The notes under the pieces are model-generated. The model did not search any database, was not told the origin of the DNA, and saw only the letters and a list, made by a program, of their open reading frames with translations. The position numbers and the translations under genes are program-made. Below, in pieces: positions 35,276 through 46,226 of a stretch of DNA of 64,000 nt. The DNA is from Wurfbainia villosa (taxonomy: Eukaryota > Streptophyta > Magnoliopsida > Zingiberales > Zingiberaceae): positions 126,307,272 to 126,371,271 of the forward strand of contig CM045989.1 of NCBI GenBank assembly GCA_025175895.1. The letters run 5' to 3'. Each line of letters opens with the position of its first letter. The first letter of the stretch is position 1.

Positions 35276-36676
35276 TGTTGGATCGAGAAGCGCCGCTAGA
35301 GGGGGGGTGAATAGCGAGCATAAAATGTTTCATTTCGTTCATTTGATATACGAGCAAGCACACCGGAAAAATAAAAAGACAAGTTTATTTTTACTTGGTT
35401 CACAATCCAGCGGTTGCTACTCTAAGGCCCCGCGATCCTTGACCGCGTACGAAGGGGCAATCCACTATAAAATCTCCTCCTCGTTGGAGGTAGGAGATAA
35501 CGATCACAAAATTGGAAGTACGAGGATGAGGCAACAAGCCTACCTCACATCATTACGATTAAAACAAAGAATACAATAACCAAAGAAATTACTTGCTGCT
35601 ACTGCCGATGAAGAAGATGAAAGCTTGGCGTCGCGTTGGCATTATGACGGTGTTGGAGCTTTGGCGTTGTAGGAGCACTTAAGAATAATCTTGATAGATA
35701 TTTGGGTTGGAATCCTCCCCTCCTTTTATAGAGTTTGGCATCGGAATAAGTCTCCTCTGTTGGGATGTATACTGAAAGCCTAGCTCTTTTGTATGAACAT
35801 TTTTATTTTGAAATAAGAATCACATGATCATTGTTTGCACTTTATATTTATTATATGTGTGCATATTGTCTAATACTTTACATTGTAGATAACATGGTAC
35901 TTGGTGTGACACAGAAGATCATGTTATCAGTCCCTTGTAGAATATAAGTAGAGGCTCACAACCAAGATGGTTTTGGACAAACCATTGGCATGGTTGTAGT
36001 GTAGCTTGGTATTGTTTTATCTTGAACATAGAGTTACACTAGTACACTTAGGTGTATTGAGCAGGACTGATATAGAGGTGATTCAATTTATTGCTAACTA
36101 CATAATTGAATCGGACCTCAGATATTATGTTGTACATGCTCTTAATACCGATATAATAACGGGCACATGTACTTAGTATTTATTTCTTAAATTTACCAAA
36201 GGGTGAGATTTATATGGATTAAATCAATATGCCCGGTAAGTTGGGAAATGATATTATTTACATGGTGTGCCGTTGATTATAGGAGGAAACCGTGTCCTAT
36301 ATATTAGGTTGATGATGTCCCCTTGAGGAGTTCATAAGGTTCATCATGTAAACCCTGCAGGTTGACTTAGTCAACATGATGATAAGGTTGAGTGGTACTA
36401 CTCGAGGAGTTAGATGTTAATTGATTGATGGTCAGTAAATCAATTAATTGACGGACATTCGATATCTTAAACACGGGGAGAGATGTACAAATAATGTATG
36501 GATCCCATATTAATTTATGGGGGTTGGTGAGGTAATTCAATGATGATCCTCTAGTGGAATGGAACATCATTGATGGATCAAGTTTGTGTGGTTCCGATCC
36601 ATCGGGTGGCCAAGATCCAACTCCTCCTCATGGTCCCTATCATAGCCTAATATAATCCTCATGAAGCCTAGATCCA

Positions 36677-37010
36677 ATGATGGAAATTAAATCCCTAGAA
36701 CCGACGGTGGAGATTAAATCTCTAGATCCAACGGTTGAGATTAAATCTCTAGATCTGAAGGTTGAGATTAAATCCCTAGAACCGACGGTGGAGATTAAAT
36801 CTCTAGATCCAACGGTTGAGATTAAATCTCTAGATCCGACGGTTGAGATTAAATCCCTAGAACCGACGGTGGAGATTAAATCTCTAGATCCGACGGTTGA
36901 GATTAAATCCCTAGAACCGACGGTGGAGATTAAATCTCTAGATCCGACGGTTGAGATTAAATCTCGAGATCCGACGGTTGAGATTAAATCCCTAGAACCA
37001 ATGGTGGAGA
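36677..37010. repeat. 27-bp minisatellite in family A solo LTR, 12 copies
   Basis: Twelve complete units plus a partial one of a GTTGAGATTAAATCTCTAGA-type unit ending TCCGACG. The 27-bp period keeps an open frame (period 9 aa, VEIKSLDPT-like), which is not a gene. R1 has about eight units and R3 four to five. Confidence 0.95.
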
Positions 37011-37033
37011 TTAAACCAAGGCTTATCCCTAAC

Positions 37034-37044
37034 TCTATAAAAGG
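37034..37044 (+). promoter_or_regulatory. TATA box of family A solo LTR
   Basis: TCTATAAAAGG just after the minisatellite, at the same place as in R1 and R3. Confidence 0.7.
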
Positions 37045-37433
37045 GTGGCTTAGGGTGGGCGGCAAGATGTTGTTGGTTTTGGAGATTAGGGTTTTGCCAA
37101 TCCTAAGCTTGGGCGGCAAGAAACCCTAAGGGAGTTAGGGTTTGGTTGGGCGGCTAGGGTTTGGCTTGTGGAGTGGGCGGCAACAATAGGAGAGGCTCTC
37201 TTCTTCTTCCTAAGGTGTTGCCGGTACCTATCTCTATTCCCTCTACCTTGGTCGGCGCTCAACCTATTCCTCTTCTCCTCTTCTTTTCCTCTTGGCCGGC
37301 GACACTAGGAGCTAGGGTTTGTCCCTTGTTTGGTTCCTTCGTTGGCCATCTTGTTTCTCTCTATTCTTAGGGCCGGCGGCATCAAGCTTTTGTGGCTTGG
37401 TGGTTGGCTCAAGCAAGAAGGGAAGGAGAGTTC

Positions 37434-37631
37434 TGTTGGGAGTATGGGGAATACAATCAAAGTCCCACATTGGTAAGACATGGAAAAGATCATGTGCTTA
37501 TAAGAAAAAAGATATCTCCATTGGTATGAGGCCTTTTGGGTAAAGCCCAAAAACAAAACCATGAGGGCTTGGGCCCAAAGTGGACAATATCATACCATTG
37601 TGGAGATATGTGGATCTTATATGCACTAACA
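37434..37631 (+). repeat. TRIM 5' LTR, 198 bp
   Basis: TGTTGGGAGTATGGGG to ATGCACTAACA, followed after two bases by the primer binding site. Confidence 0.96.
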
Positions 37632-37633
37632 AT

Positions 37634-37646
37634 TGGTATCAGAGCC
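37634..37646 (+). other. TRIM primer binding site
   Basis: TGGTATCAGAGCC, identical to the site in the copia elements E and D. Confidence 0.96.
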
Positions 37647-37839
37647 ATGGTCCATGTCAAGCCATGAACCTCGAACGAAGGAAGTTGAACTCCCACGTCC
37701 GGATCAAGAGAACCAGACATCAGGAAGGAAGTCTAGTTGGGTCGGGGGGACCGAACAACTGGCAGGAAGTCCTGGTGGGTTGAAGATCGGACATCAAGCA
37801 GAGAAAATCCTTCGAGGAGGGATAGGCTTGAGGGGGGGC

Positions 37840-37909
37840 CCAATGTGGTCCTTCGTTTGAGGGGGGGATTGTTGGGAGTATGGGGAATACAATCAAAGTC
37901 CCACATTGG
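37840..37909 (+). other. TRIM polypurine tract inside a stem-loop
   Basis: CCAATGTGGTCCTTCGTTTG at 37840-37859 is complementary at 16 of 20 positions, plus a wobble, to CAATCAAAGTCCCACATTGG at 37890-37909. The 30-base loop is AGGGGGGGAT plus the first 20 bases of U3. Confidence 0.85.
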
Positions 37910-38067
37910 TAAGACATGGAAAAGATCATGTGCTTATAAGAAAAAAGATATCTCCATTGGCATGAGGCCTTTTGGGTAAAGCCCAAAAACAAAACCATGA
38001 GGGCTTGGGCCTAAAGTGGACAATATCATATCATTGTGGAGATATATGAATCTTATAGGCACTAACA
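37870..38067 (+). repeat. TRIM 3' LTR, 198 bp
   Basis: Same length and termini as the 5' copy, directly following the PPT and followed by the TSD AGTTC. Confidence 0.96.
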
Positions 38068-39090
38068 AGTTCTTCTTTCCTTTTGATTGAAGAAGATCTA
38101 GAAAGCTTCAACTTGTGGAGGATCTTCGCCCACACGAAGTCTACAAGGAGGTTAGGACATACGATAGAAGATCGAGAGGCATAAAAGTTTTATTATTGTT
38201 CTTTGCATGTTCTTATTAATATGTTAGTATGCGTTGATTATACATGTCTACATCCATATGTATTTGTATAATCATGGACCCCGAAGATAAACACAAAAAT
38301 CGGCGATCCGTCCGTCGTCTCTTCCGTGGCTAACCGACTAGAAGAGTTGTGTTGCTTGAACAACTAGTTTGTTCAAGCGATCGCTCAAGTCGTTAGCACG
38401 ATGATGAATTGGTTGAGCTTAGGAAACTCATCCCATCCGGATTAGTTTTCATTAGTGAAAATTTTAATCCGGGGACATGGGAGCCAACGAGCCTCCGAGC
38501 AATGCCATCATCCTCATCTTTCGGAACTGATCATGAGGTGGTACCAAATTTTATCGTGAAGTGGCCGTGTCAAACAATATCCATTTTAACCTAGTAGAAA
38601 AGGCTGATTCATCGCCATCAGTCGATTGATGAGCATCACCAATCGCCAATGGTCGAATGATCGATAGCCTGCCACTTCCATAAGAAGAGGTTAGCGAAAA
38701 ATGGTAAATGCGACAGTTTCTTACCATTTGATCTCGACCTAGACCTTCCACAGGAAGTTTTAGTCGGATCGCCACCTACGGTCCTCCCCATACAGAGGAC
38801 ACGACCTTACCATCTCTCTTCACACTCGTGCTTACCTCTGGTCCTTTATGACCTATTACTTTGCTTCCAATCTTCCACCTAGGTTCTTCGACTCCCACGA
38901 AATTTCCCCGGTGTTACCTAACCACCACAGTTTCTCGACTCGGGATTCTCCAGGTGTCGCTGACCTTCAGCTCAGCTTAACCATTTCCTACACACTTAAT
39001 TCAGCTTATGAGATAACAATATGACCTTAACTTTGGATCTTTGCCATAATCAAAACATAGCTTCGATTATCTAGTGCCCCTATACCAACA

Positions 39091-40920
39091 ATTCCCTTAT
39101 AAGTAAGGTTGATCGAGTTTATAATAAAAGAACAAATTTGGTGGAGGAATCGTCAAATGTAGTTTTTGAAGAAAGTAAAGTGCAAATTAATTCTAAGAAA
39201 GAGAGCGATAAAATTCTGTTCGAACTCAAGAGATTGAGTTTGAATGAGAACACGAATGTAGGGGGATTTAGATTTGACTTTGATAATGAAAGACCTAGGT
39301 CAGAAGGGTCATCACTTGAGCTTGTGTCGTATAGTGAGGTGCAAGAAATATCTCAAGTACCAAGATCCACTAGGATTATCTCTAGTCATCCCTTAGACCA
39401 TGGGGTGAGGACTAGATCATTCTTTAGGAATGAAGTGAATCGAGTAGCATTAATCTCTGAAATTGAGCCAAAAATAATTGATGAAGCTTTGCTAGATCCG
39501 AACTGGATCATAGCAATGCAAGATGAATTAGGACAATTTAAGAGAAGTCAAGTTTGGGGTTTAGTCCCAAGACCTGATCAAGCTGCCATAATCGGCACAA
39601 TGAGTATTTAAAAATAAAATGAATGATAAAGGATAAATTGTTAGAAATAAGGCTAGGTTGGTTGCCAAAGGTTACAATAAAGTTGAGGGACTGGATTATG
39701 ATGAAACTTATGCACCCGTAGCTAGATTAGAATCCATAAGACTTATGCTAGCATTTGCAGCATATAAGTCTGCATTTTTGAATGGTCTTATTAAAGAGGA
39801 AGTCTATGTTGAACAACCGTCGGGGTTTGAAAATTCAAAATTTTCAAATCACGTGTATAAGCTTAAGAAGGTTCTTTGCGGGCTGAAATAAGCACCTCGT
39901 CCTTGGTACAAGAGGCCAAATTGATCCCATACTATTTCTGAAAAGAAATGGTGAAAGTATATTTGTAGCTCAGATTTATATTGATAACATAATTTGTGGC
40001 TCTAACAATAGGGATTACCTCAATGAATTCATAGAACACATGGAGAGTGAGTTTGAGATGAGTCTAGTAGGAGAATTGATATTTTTTCTGGGACTGTAAA
40101 TCAAACAAACCAAAGAAGGAATTCATATCCATCAATCAAAATATGCCATGGAGTTGCTAAGAAGATTTAACATGGAAAATGTGAAGGAGGTTTTCACCCC
40201 AATGTCACAAAACACTCACTTAGACAGTGATGTAGATGGAAATTCAATTGATTTGAAACTTTATAAGAGTGTCATAGGTAGTCTTTTATACATTCTAGCG
40301 AGTAGACCTGATATAGAATTTGCTATGGGTATGTGTACACGATATCAATCATGTCCAAAAGAGTCTCATTGGGTTGCAGTTAAAAGAATTATGAGATATC
40401 TTAAAGCAACCATAACACTTGGATTGTGGTATCCCCGAACTGAATCTTTTGACTTAGTAGGGTATACTGATTCCGATTATGCATGATGCAAACTATATAG
40501 GAAAAGCACTAGTGGGGGCTATCAATTTCTAGGTTCAACATTAGTTAGTTGGTTGAGTCGAAAGCAACATTGTGTCACTCTCTCCACGACTGAGGCTGAG
40601 TATATAGCCATGGGAGAGAGTGTATTGCAATTGTTATAGATGACTCATACCCTAGAAGATTATGGATTTTCATATAAAATGTGCAAATGCTTTGTGATAA
40701 CATTAGTATGATAAATTTGACTAAAAATCCAGTCCATCACTCCAGGACGAAACACATTGAAGTAAGATATCACTTCATTAGGGATCATATAGCAAGAGAA
40801 GATGTCATACTCAATTATGTTGAGTCAAAGGCTAATCTTGCTGATATTTTCGCAAAACCTCTTCCAGAAAATGAATTCAGCTATTTAAGAAGAGAATTAG
40901 GAATGTGTGTTGCTGAGTAA
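39091..40920 (+). pseudogene. C-plus integrase end, reverse transcriptase and RNase H
   Basis: It resumes the integrase C-terminus (SKVDRVYNKRT-like) and linker, then RT. The frame 39658-39891 has RLVAKGYNKVEG-like and YDETYAPVARLESIR motifs, but jumps from AAYK to SAFLNG. About twelve residues including the first catalytic Asp (normally in QMDVKSAF) are deleted. The YVDD box at about 39980 reads YIDN. Later frames hold SLLYILASRPDIEFA, RNase H TLSTTEAEYIAMGE, and ADIFAKPLP with stop at 40918. Frame changes occur near 39610, 39900, 40100 and 40650. RT activity is impossible in this copy. Confidence 0.9.
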
Positions 40921-42049
40921 AACCTCTCCATGATCTTAAGGACTAATCCATAAGTACAAGAGAAATGGGAAAATGCTTTGGGATACCTTGGGAGAACATC
41001 TCATACAAACTTTAGGAATAACCATGTTTGTATATTGCTAGATAAGGGCGAGATGTTAGGAGCAACCAATTTACTCAAAATGCTTGTTATGATGCATCAA
41101 CTTGAGTAATGAGGTTGGAAATAAAACAAATCATTAAGTTGACCAATTATGGGGAAGACCATTACATAATTCATATGTATTTGGTTCTAAGATCATGATT
41201 GGAAATTCCAACCAAGTCAAATTGGTTGGACATCCTAAACAACAACAAAACTCTAGTAAAACTTCAAAAATATATTAGAAATTGCCTATCAAGTGTCTTG
41301 ACACTTGTAAAATGGTTTAGAGACTTAAGTACAATAAATTTAAGACTTAAAATACCCAAGAAAATGAAATATCAGATTAACAATCGAGGCACTTCAATAA
41401 TCACCTCGATTGATAAAAACAATAGGCAAACAAAATTGAGGAGCCCTCGACTGGCACCTCGACTGCTAGTTGTTGCAGACAAACAGAATCGAGGCATACT
41501 TGACTGACACTTCGACTGACACCTATCAATAGTAGCTGCCAGCGAATAGAATCGAGTCCACCTCGACCAATGCCTCGACTGGGCATTCTGATGGAGGAAT
41601 AGAATCGAGTCCTCCTCGACCAGCGCCACAACTGGGTGTTCTGATAGAGGCACAAAATCAAGACCACCTCGACCAGTGCCTCTATTGAAAAATTTGTCGA
41701 GGCCTCTACTTATCACCTCGACTGTTGGACGCGGGACTATATAAGGAAACCCTTTTTCCTCTCTACCTGTTCATGATTTTTCCTTCGGTGTCTTCCTTCT
41801 CCTTCTCTATTGTCAATCATCTCTCCGGCCAACAATTGACGGTTCCTAACCCTAGACAACTTCTCTCGAACCTGACCTAACCTAGGGTAAGCCTTCTTGC
41901 CTTCCTTTCATTGCTAGGTCAAAGTTTAACCCTAATATACCATTTATTCACCATTAGGGTTCACTGGACATTCCAACCTCACCTGAGAAATCGATCTCCA
42001 ATATTTGATTGAGGTCTTTCCAGCTATAATCTTCTTGAGAAGATTCAAA
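40921..42049 (+). other. C-plus spacer between pol and env-like ORF, with internal TATA
   Basis: No ORF is supportable. The part 41045-41210 (GAGATGTTAGGA, then CCAATTATGGGGAAG) matches the 3' noncoding region of element D at about 61440-61590. The part 41390-41720 has about ten CTCGACTG or CACCTCGACTG repeats like those in the C-plus LTR (45750-46200). A TATA-like CTATATAAGG stands at 41738-41747, about 310 bp before the possible env-like start. Confidence 0.6.
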
Positions 42050-43397
42050 TGACACCAATGGCACCCAAGTATAAACCCTTTCCTTCTTTCTTCTGTCTTC
42101 ACATTTCTTAGTTAGGTTTTAATCACTAATCATTTTTGGTCTATGTCATTCATCATCTCGCATCATGTTGCATTCATCTTACATTTTTGGGCATAATTCT
42201 GCATCTCTAGACAAAAAAAGGAAAGAAACAGAGGGTAGTAGGAAGGAAACCTCTAGGGAGAAACCTTCTACTGACTCTCGATTTCCTTCCTAATTTCATC
42301 AGCATACATTTATGAATCATAAATTTCAGTTGATGCCTACTCGCTCCTTAGATAGAGAGTTTTTCTCCATGCATGCTCAAAATGTAATGGGAGTGATCGA
42401 TTTTTATAGGCTTACTAAACTAGTCTATTATGAACATGACATAAATTTAGACTTAGTTTTTGAGTTCTATAATAATCTACAACCCATAAGAGATAGACTT
42501 ATATATAAAAGTAGTGTAACCAAGAGAGATATCTCATTCACTCCTGACATTCTTAGGGCATTCTTAGAGTGTAGAGAGTCACAGTCAGTTCTTGAATGCT
42601 ATCCGAGCATTTAAGAACCTCTTGAAGGTTATTCCATAAATGACATTCATGAATACTTTTTTAAAAGACCACATCAACCCGGTCTTAATTTATTTCTTGC
42701 CATGACATTAACTACCCCTGACAATGTCCTATACAAGGTCATTGTAGGTTTCATTCTACTCATTGTCACACGGGGGCAAGCTAAAGTAAGACCCCATCAT
42801 TTACTCACCCTCCATCTTCTAAAAAATCGTTTGGATTTCAACGTCGCATTAAACATCTTCCTATGCATTGTCCACTTCATGGTTTCAATCCAAAAGAAGA
42901 TCTACATGCCATTTGGACATATCATTACATTTTGGTTAGAGTCCATAGGCATTAATACAAGTAAGGGCAAAGTCAAGCAGATGTCCGACTTTGACATCAT
43001 AAAGTGGTATAATTTTTCCTTGGTCAGCATGTCCCAAGTCCATAGGAGTGTTGAGTGGGCGAATGGACACCAAGCCGGTGAGCGATGGGACATGGGCGCA
43101 GAAGAAGAAGAAAAAGAACCACTAGCTCTAGCTGACGAACCATATTCTTCTATTTCTGAGCAGCTAGATAGCTTACACAGAGATTATGTCGAGTTCACAG
43201 AGACAGTCGATACTCGATTCGAGGAGCTCCAGATGACTATCGACACCATATTTGAGGGGCTTCAGATGACTATAGATACGCCTCTATCGAAAGTATCTTC
43301 CAGACAGACACAGATTTTAGACCAACAAATGGAAATTCTCAGTCTCCTACTCTCCTTGGTGACTGATTCTTCGGGTCCTTCTTCACCAACCATGTAG
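42050..43397 (+). pseudogene. Env-like ORF of Sirevirus type (putative plant transposon protein)
   Basis: The clear frame runs 42312-43397 with one in-frame TAA at 42612. It encodes a FSMHAQNVMGVIDFY-like core, a RDISFTPDILRAFL segment and a second hydrophobic block (YKVIVGFILLIVTRG, MPFGHIITFW). An acidic linker and a C-terminal run with LDSLHRDYVEFTETVDTRF, likely a coiled coil, follow. An earlier start at about 42050 (MTPMAPKYKPF, then a basic patch) would be in reach after repair of one shift and a stop near 42292. Sireviruses often carry such an ORF after pol. Its function is not established and it does not prove an envelope. Confidence 0.75.
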
Positions 43398-43667
43398 ACT
43401 TTGCATGCTTTTCTTACTTCCATAGAAAAATTGTTGTGTATTTAACCTTTAAAATTCTGAAAATGTGTAGCAAGTTAGGAATTCTATGAAATGGACACCT
43501 TTAATGGAGTGTAGTGAATTTTGTGTAAAATTATTGTGAATGCTGATTATTTACAACCTTCTGTAGCTTATGAATATGAGTTTGGAATTTTTTCGTTACC
43601 TATGTGTTTATATGTTGTTAGCAGGTTTTGTCACGACTACTTTAAGAAGAAACTCTTTCAAAAAAAT

Positions 43668-44719
43668 TGTTGGTGCAGGGGCACTAGATAATCGAACCTG
43701 TGTTTTGATTATGGCAAAGACACAAAGTTAAGTTTACATCGTTATCTCACGAGCTAAATCGAGTGTGCAGAAAAGTACTAAAGCTGGATCTGAAAGCTAG
43801 CGACACTCGGAGGAAGCCGCGGTGGTCGGGCGACACTCGAGTGACTTCGGAGGGAGCCGAAGGAATCGAGTGGAAGGCCAGAAGCGAGAGCCACAAAGTA
43901 AGTCTCAAGGAAAGCTCATGTGAGTGAGAGATTGTAAGGTCGTGTCCTCTTTACGGGGATGACCGTAGGCGGCGATCCGACTAAGACTTCCTGTGGAAGG
44001 TCTAGGTCAAGATCGGACGGTTAGAAACCGTCGTATTTATCATTTTCTGAGCTAACCTCTCACTGCAGGGAAGTGGCTAGGCTGGCAGTCGACTGCTGGA
44101 CATTGGGCAGTCGACTGATGCTCATCAGTCGACTGATGGCGACGATTCAGCCTTTGTGCTAGGTCAAAATGGATAGGGTTTGACGTGACCACTTTGCGAT
44201 AAAATTTATCCAACTTCGTGATCTGTTCCGAAAAAAGGGGAGACAAATTCAGAGGCCAAAATCTATAAAAGGAGGGGAGGATTCCAACTCCAAAAATCAT
44301 CAAGTATATTCATCAAGTGCTCCTACAACGCCAACGCTCCAACACCGTCATAACGCCGACGCGACGACAAGTTTTGATCTTCTTCGTTGGCAGCAGAATC
44401 AAGTAATATATTTTGATATTGTATTCATTGTTTTTATTCGTAACGAGGTGAGGTAGGCTTGTTGCCTCATCCTCGTACATTCAGTTTTGTGATCGTTGTC
44501 TCCTACCTCCAACGAGGAGGAGACGTTATAGTGTTTTGCCCTCCGTACGCGGTCTAGGACCGATAAGGCCTTGGAGTAGTAACCATTGGGTTGTGAACCA
44601 AGTAAAAATAAACTTGTCTTCTTTACTTTCCGCTGCTCTTACTTTGTGTATCGAACGAATGAAAAAGAAATTCTACGCTCGCTATTCACCCCCCTCTAGC
44701 GATGCTTCTTGATCCAACA
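43668..44719 (+). repeat. Solo LTR of family B (plus), 1052 bp, TSD AAAAT
   Basis: Starts TGTTGGTGCAGGGGCACTAG and ends CTTGATCCAACA. AAAAT flanks it (43663-43667 and 44720-44724). It holds three CAGTCGACTG palindromes (44086, 44108, 44126), a TATA box ATCTATAAAAGGAGG at about 44271, and the U5 tail CTATTCACCCCCCTCTAG shared with family D. The insertion is in the C-plus 3' noncoding region. Confidence 0.95.
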
Positions 44720-44724
44720 AAAAT

Positions 44725-45271
44725 TTCTATCTAGTTGAGTTTTTCCATGCCTCTCAATATGTTTCATTCAAAAATCAAGATCGACATCTATTTTTAAAAA
44801 TACATTGTTGGTGCATTGGATAACGAGGTGTGAGGATTCAGAAAGAGGAACCTATTAATTGCTCGATCTAATTCTAAAATTCTTTTTGGGTTGTCGGTTC
44901 GATGTATCCTTCTCCCTATGATCTTTTAGTGTGTTTGCCAAAGGGGGAGAGATAAGTGGGGTTTAAGTTTTAAAGATAAAGTGAAGTGGGGCTTAAACTT
45001 TTAAATAGTGAAGTTTTGAGAAAATCTTGACATTTGATGTTGATCGTATTGAATATGGCTATCTTGACATTTGATGTTGATCGTATTTGAATATGTCTTG
45101 ACATGACAATCTTATTGCAAATCTTGATTTGATGAAGTTCTGCGAATCTCAAAATTTTCTATGCAATATATTTTATTGCGAATTCTGTACAAATTCTGAG
45201 AATATTATATTGTGCTACAATTGTATCACCTAAACTTAAACCATATTGTTAAACATCAAAAAGTGGGAGAT
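44725..45271 (+). other. C-plus 3' noncoding region with polypurine tract
   Basis: AT-rich sequence after the solo LTR, with an upstream purine tract AAAGGGGGAGAGAT near 44940 and the PPT CAAAAAGTGGGAGAT ending at 45271. GTTAAACATCAAAA at 45248-45261 pairs with TTTTGATGTTTGAC at 45299-45312 inside the LTR (all pairs if one G-U is allowed). No ORF is supported. Confidence 0.7.
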
Positions 45272-46226
45272 TATTGGTGCAATTAGGCCCAAATAATGTT
45301 TTGATGTTTGACAAGGGTTTATGTCAAGGTGATAATTATGTGTTATCTCACGCGGTTGGTTGAGATGTATTTCTAGGAAATTCCTTGTAGGTCGAGGACT
45401 GGATGTAAGGTGATGAAGTCCCGAATGATGAGTCTTGGAAAATGAAGTCCCGGACGAGGAGTCTTGGCAAATGAAGTCCCGGACGAGGAGTCTTGGCAAT
45501 GAAGTCGCAGACGAGAAGTCTTGGCAAGTGAAGTCCTGGACGAGGAGTCTTAGCAAGTGAAGACCCGGACGAGAAGTCTTGGCAAGTGAAGACTCTGACG
45601 AGAAGTCTTGGCAGATGAAGTCCCGGAAGCAATTCTTGGCACGAAAGACCTATGAATAGTGGTTCACATGCATCAGGTAAGGGATACAGGTTAGACCTCT
45701 TCCTAGGCATGGTTTCAACTCTAGATGGGTTGAAATAGACAAGGTTAAAGGTAGTAGTCGAGGAAGCACCTCGACTGATTACCTTATCTGTCGAGGTGGC
45801 ACCTCGACTAGTAGATGATACTCTGGATAAGTCGTTGAGCTCAGAGTTCAGGACCGGTCTAAAGCTTTCCCAATCAAGGCAACACCTCAACTGGACATGG
45901 TTAGTAGGGCTTTAGGACTCAGCTCGACTGACCTCACAGTTTGCAGAGGAAGCAATGCCAGTCAAGGTGACACCTCGACTGTTGCTTCGTTCAATTGAAC
46001 AGAAGAAAGTTGAAGTCAATTTTCACCTCAACTGGGGTGGCATGACTTGAGCTGAAAGCCATCGCAATCGAGGCAACACCTCAACAGTTACTTCATACAA
46101 TCGAACAGAAGCAAGGCAAAATTGACTGCCACCTCGACTGAGATGGCATAATTTGAGCATAAACCCATAGCAATCGAGGCGACACCTCAATTGATGTTTT
46201 ATTCAGTTGAACAAAGGCGAGGTGAG
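45272..46226 (+). repeat. C-plus 3' LTR, first part (family C)
   Basis: Begins TATTGGTGCAATTAGGCCC (TG changed to TA) directly after the PPT. It contains a 29-bp array and a stretch with repeated CACCTCGACTG motifs (45750-46200). It breaks off at 46226 where a gypsy-type LTR begins, so its 3' end is not seen. Confidence 0.8.
45415..45645. repeat. 29-bp tandem array, eight copies, in C-plus LTR
   Basis: Units GAAGTCCCGGACGAGGAGTC plus TTGGCAAAT start at 45415, 45444, 45473, 45501, 45530, 45559, 45588 and 45617. The spacing is 29 bp except one of 28. The open frames over this array on the minus strand are artefacts of the repeat. Confidence 0.93.

Larger units (their letters stand above)
37434..38067 (+). 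mobile_element. TRIM (terminal-repeat retrotransposon in miniature), 634 bp, TSD AGTTC
   Basis: Two 198-bp LTRs (37434-37631 and 37870-38067), both TGTTGGGAGTATGGGG ... ACTAACA, enclose a 238-bp interior. AGTTC flanks the element at 37429-37433 and 38068-38072. A primer binding site TGGTATCAGAGCC stands at 37634-37646 and a PPT GAGGGGGGGAT at 37859-37869. No coding capacity exists, so its movement needed proteins from another element. The LTRs differ at only a few positions. The TSD, both priming sites and both LTRs are intact. Confidence 0.97.
35758..38510 (+). repeat. Solo LTR of family A, TSD TCCTC, containing a TRIM
   Basis: Starts TGTTGGGATGTATACTG and ends AATGCCATCA. TCCTC flanks it at 35753-35757 and 38511-38515, and removing it restores the family B LTR sequence. 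It is 2114 bp after subtracting the TRIM and one TSD copy, compared with 2228 bp in R1. It carries a 12-unit minisatellite and a TATA box at 37034-37044. Orientation is opposite to R1 and R3. Confidence 0.94.
35276..39090 (-). repeat. Solo LTR of family B (minus), TSD ATTCC, with nested insertions
   Basis: Left edge TGTTGGATCGAGAAG at 35276, right edge CCTATACCAACA at 39090. ATTCC flanks it at 35271-35275 and 39091-39095. Excluding the nested 35758-38510 solo LTR and one TSD copy, it is 1057 bp, close to the 1052-bp copy at 43668-44719. A TATA box (minus strand, CTCTATAAAAGGAGG) lies at about 35718-35732. A single LTR with a perfect TSD indicates LTR-LTR recombination after insertion. Confidence 0.94.
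33184..46226 (+). mobile_element. Sirevirus-like copia element C-plus, 5'-truncated, with env-like ORF
   Basis: Plus-strand order: partial gag, protease, integrase (split by solo LTRs at 35276-39090), RT and RNase H, a roughly 1.4-kb spacer, an env-like ORF, a B-family solo LTR (43668-44719), PPT and 3' LTR from 45272. There is no 5' LTR, primer binding site or gag N-terminus. The left border at about 33183 abuts a minus-strand element of related type. The env-like ORF after pol, long LTRs and multiple purine tracts are features of the Sirevirus (SIRE/Maximus) group. All genes are disrupted. Confidence 0.82.

Noticed and set aside
36640..37129. Open frames of 150-160 aa on both strands
   Set aside because: They are translations of a 27-bp minisatellite, whose period is a multiple of three, so any frame without a stop stays open.
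35758..38510. A single continuous LTR or element from 35276 to 39090
   Set aside because: Internal edges have their own TG/CA ends and TSDs (TCCTC, AGTTC), showing separate nested insertions.
42050..43397. Calling the env-like ORF a true viral envelope gene
   Set aside because: No signal peptide or clear fusion and transmembrane arrangement is visible. Only position and family resemblance support the env-like label.
45348..45890. 180-aa minus-strand open frame with repeated QD-SS-T units
   Set aside because: It covers the 29-bp tandem array and LTR sequence; no homology or start context supports a gene.
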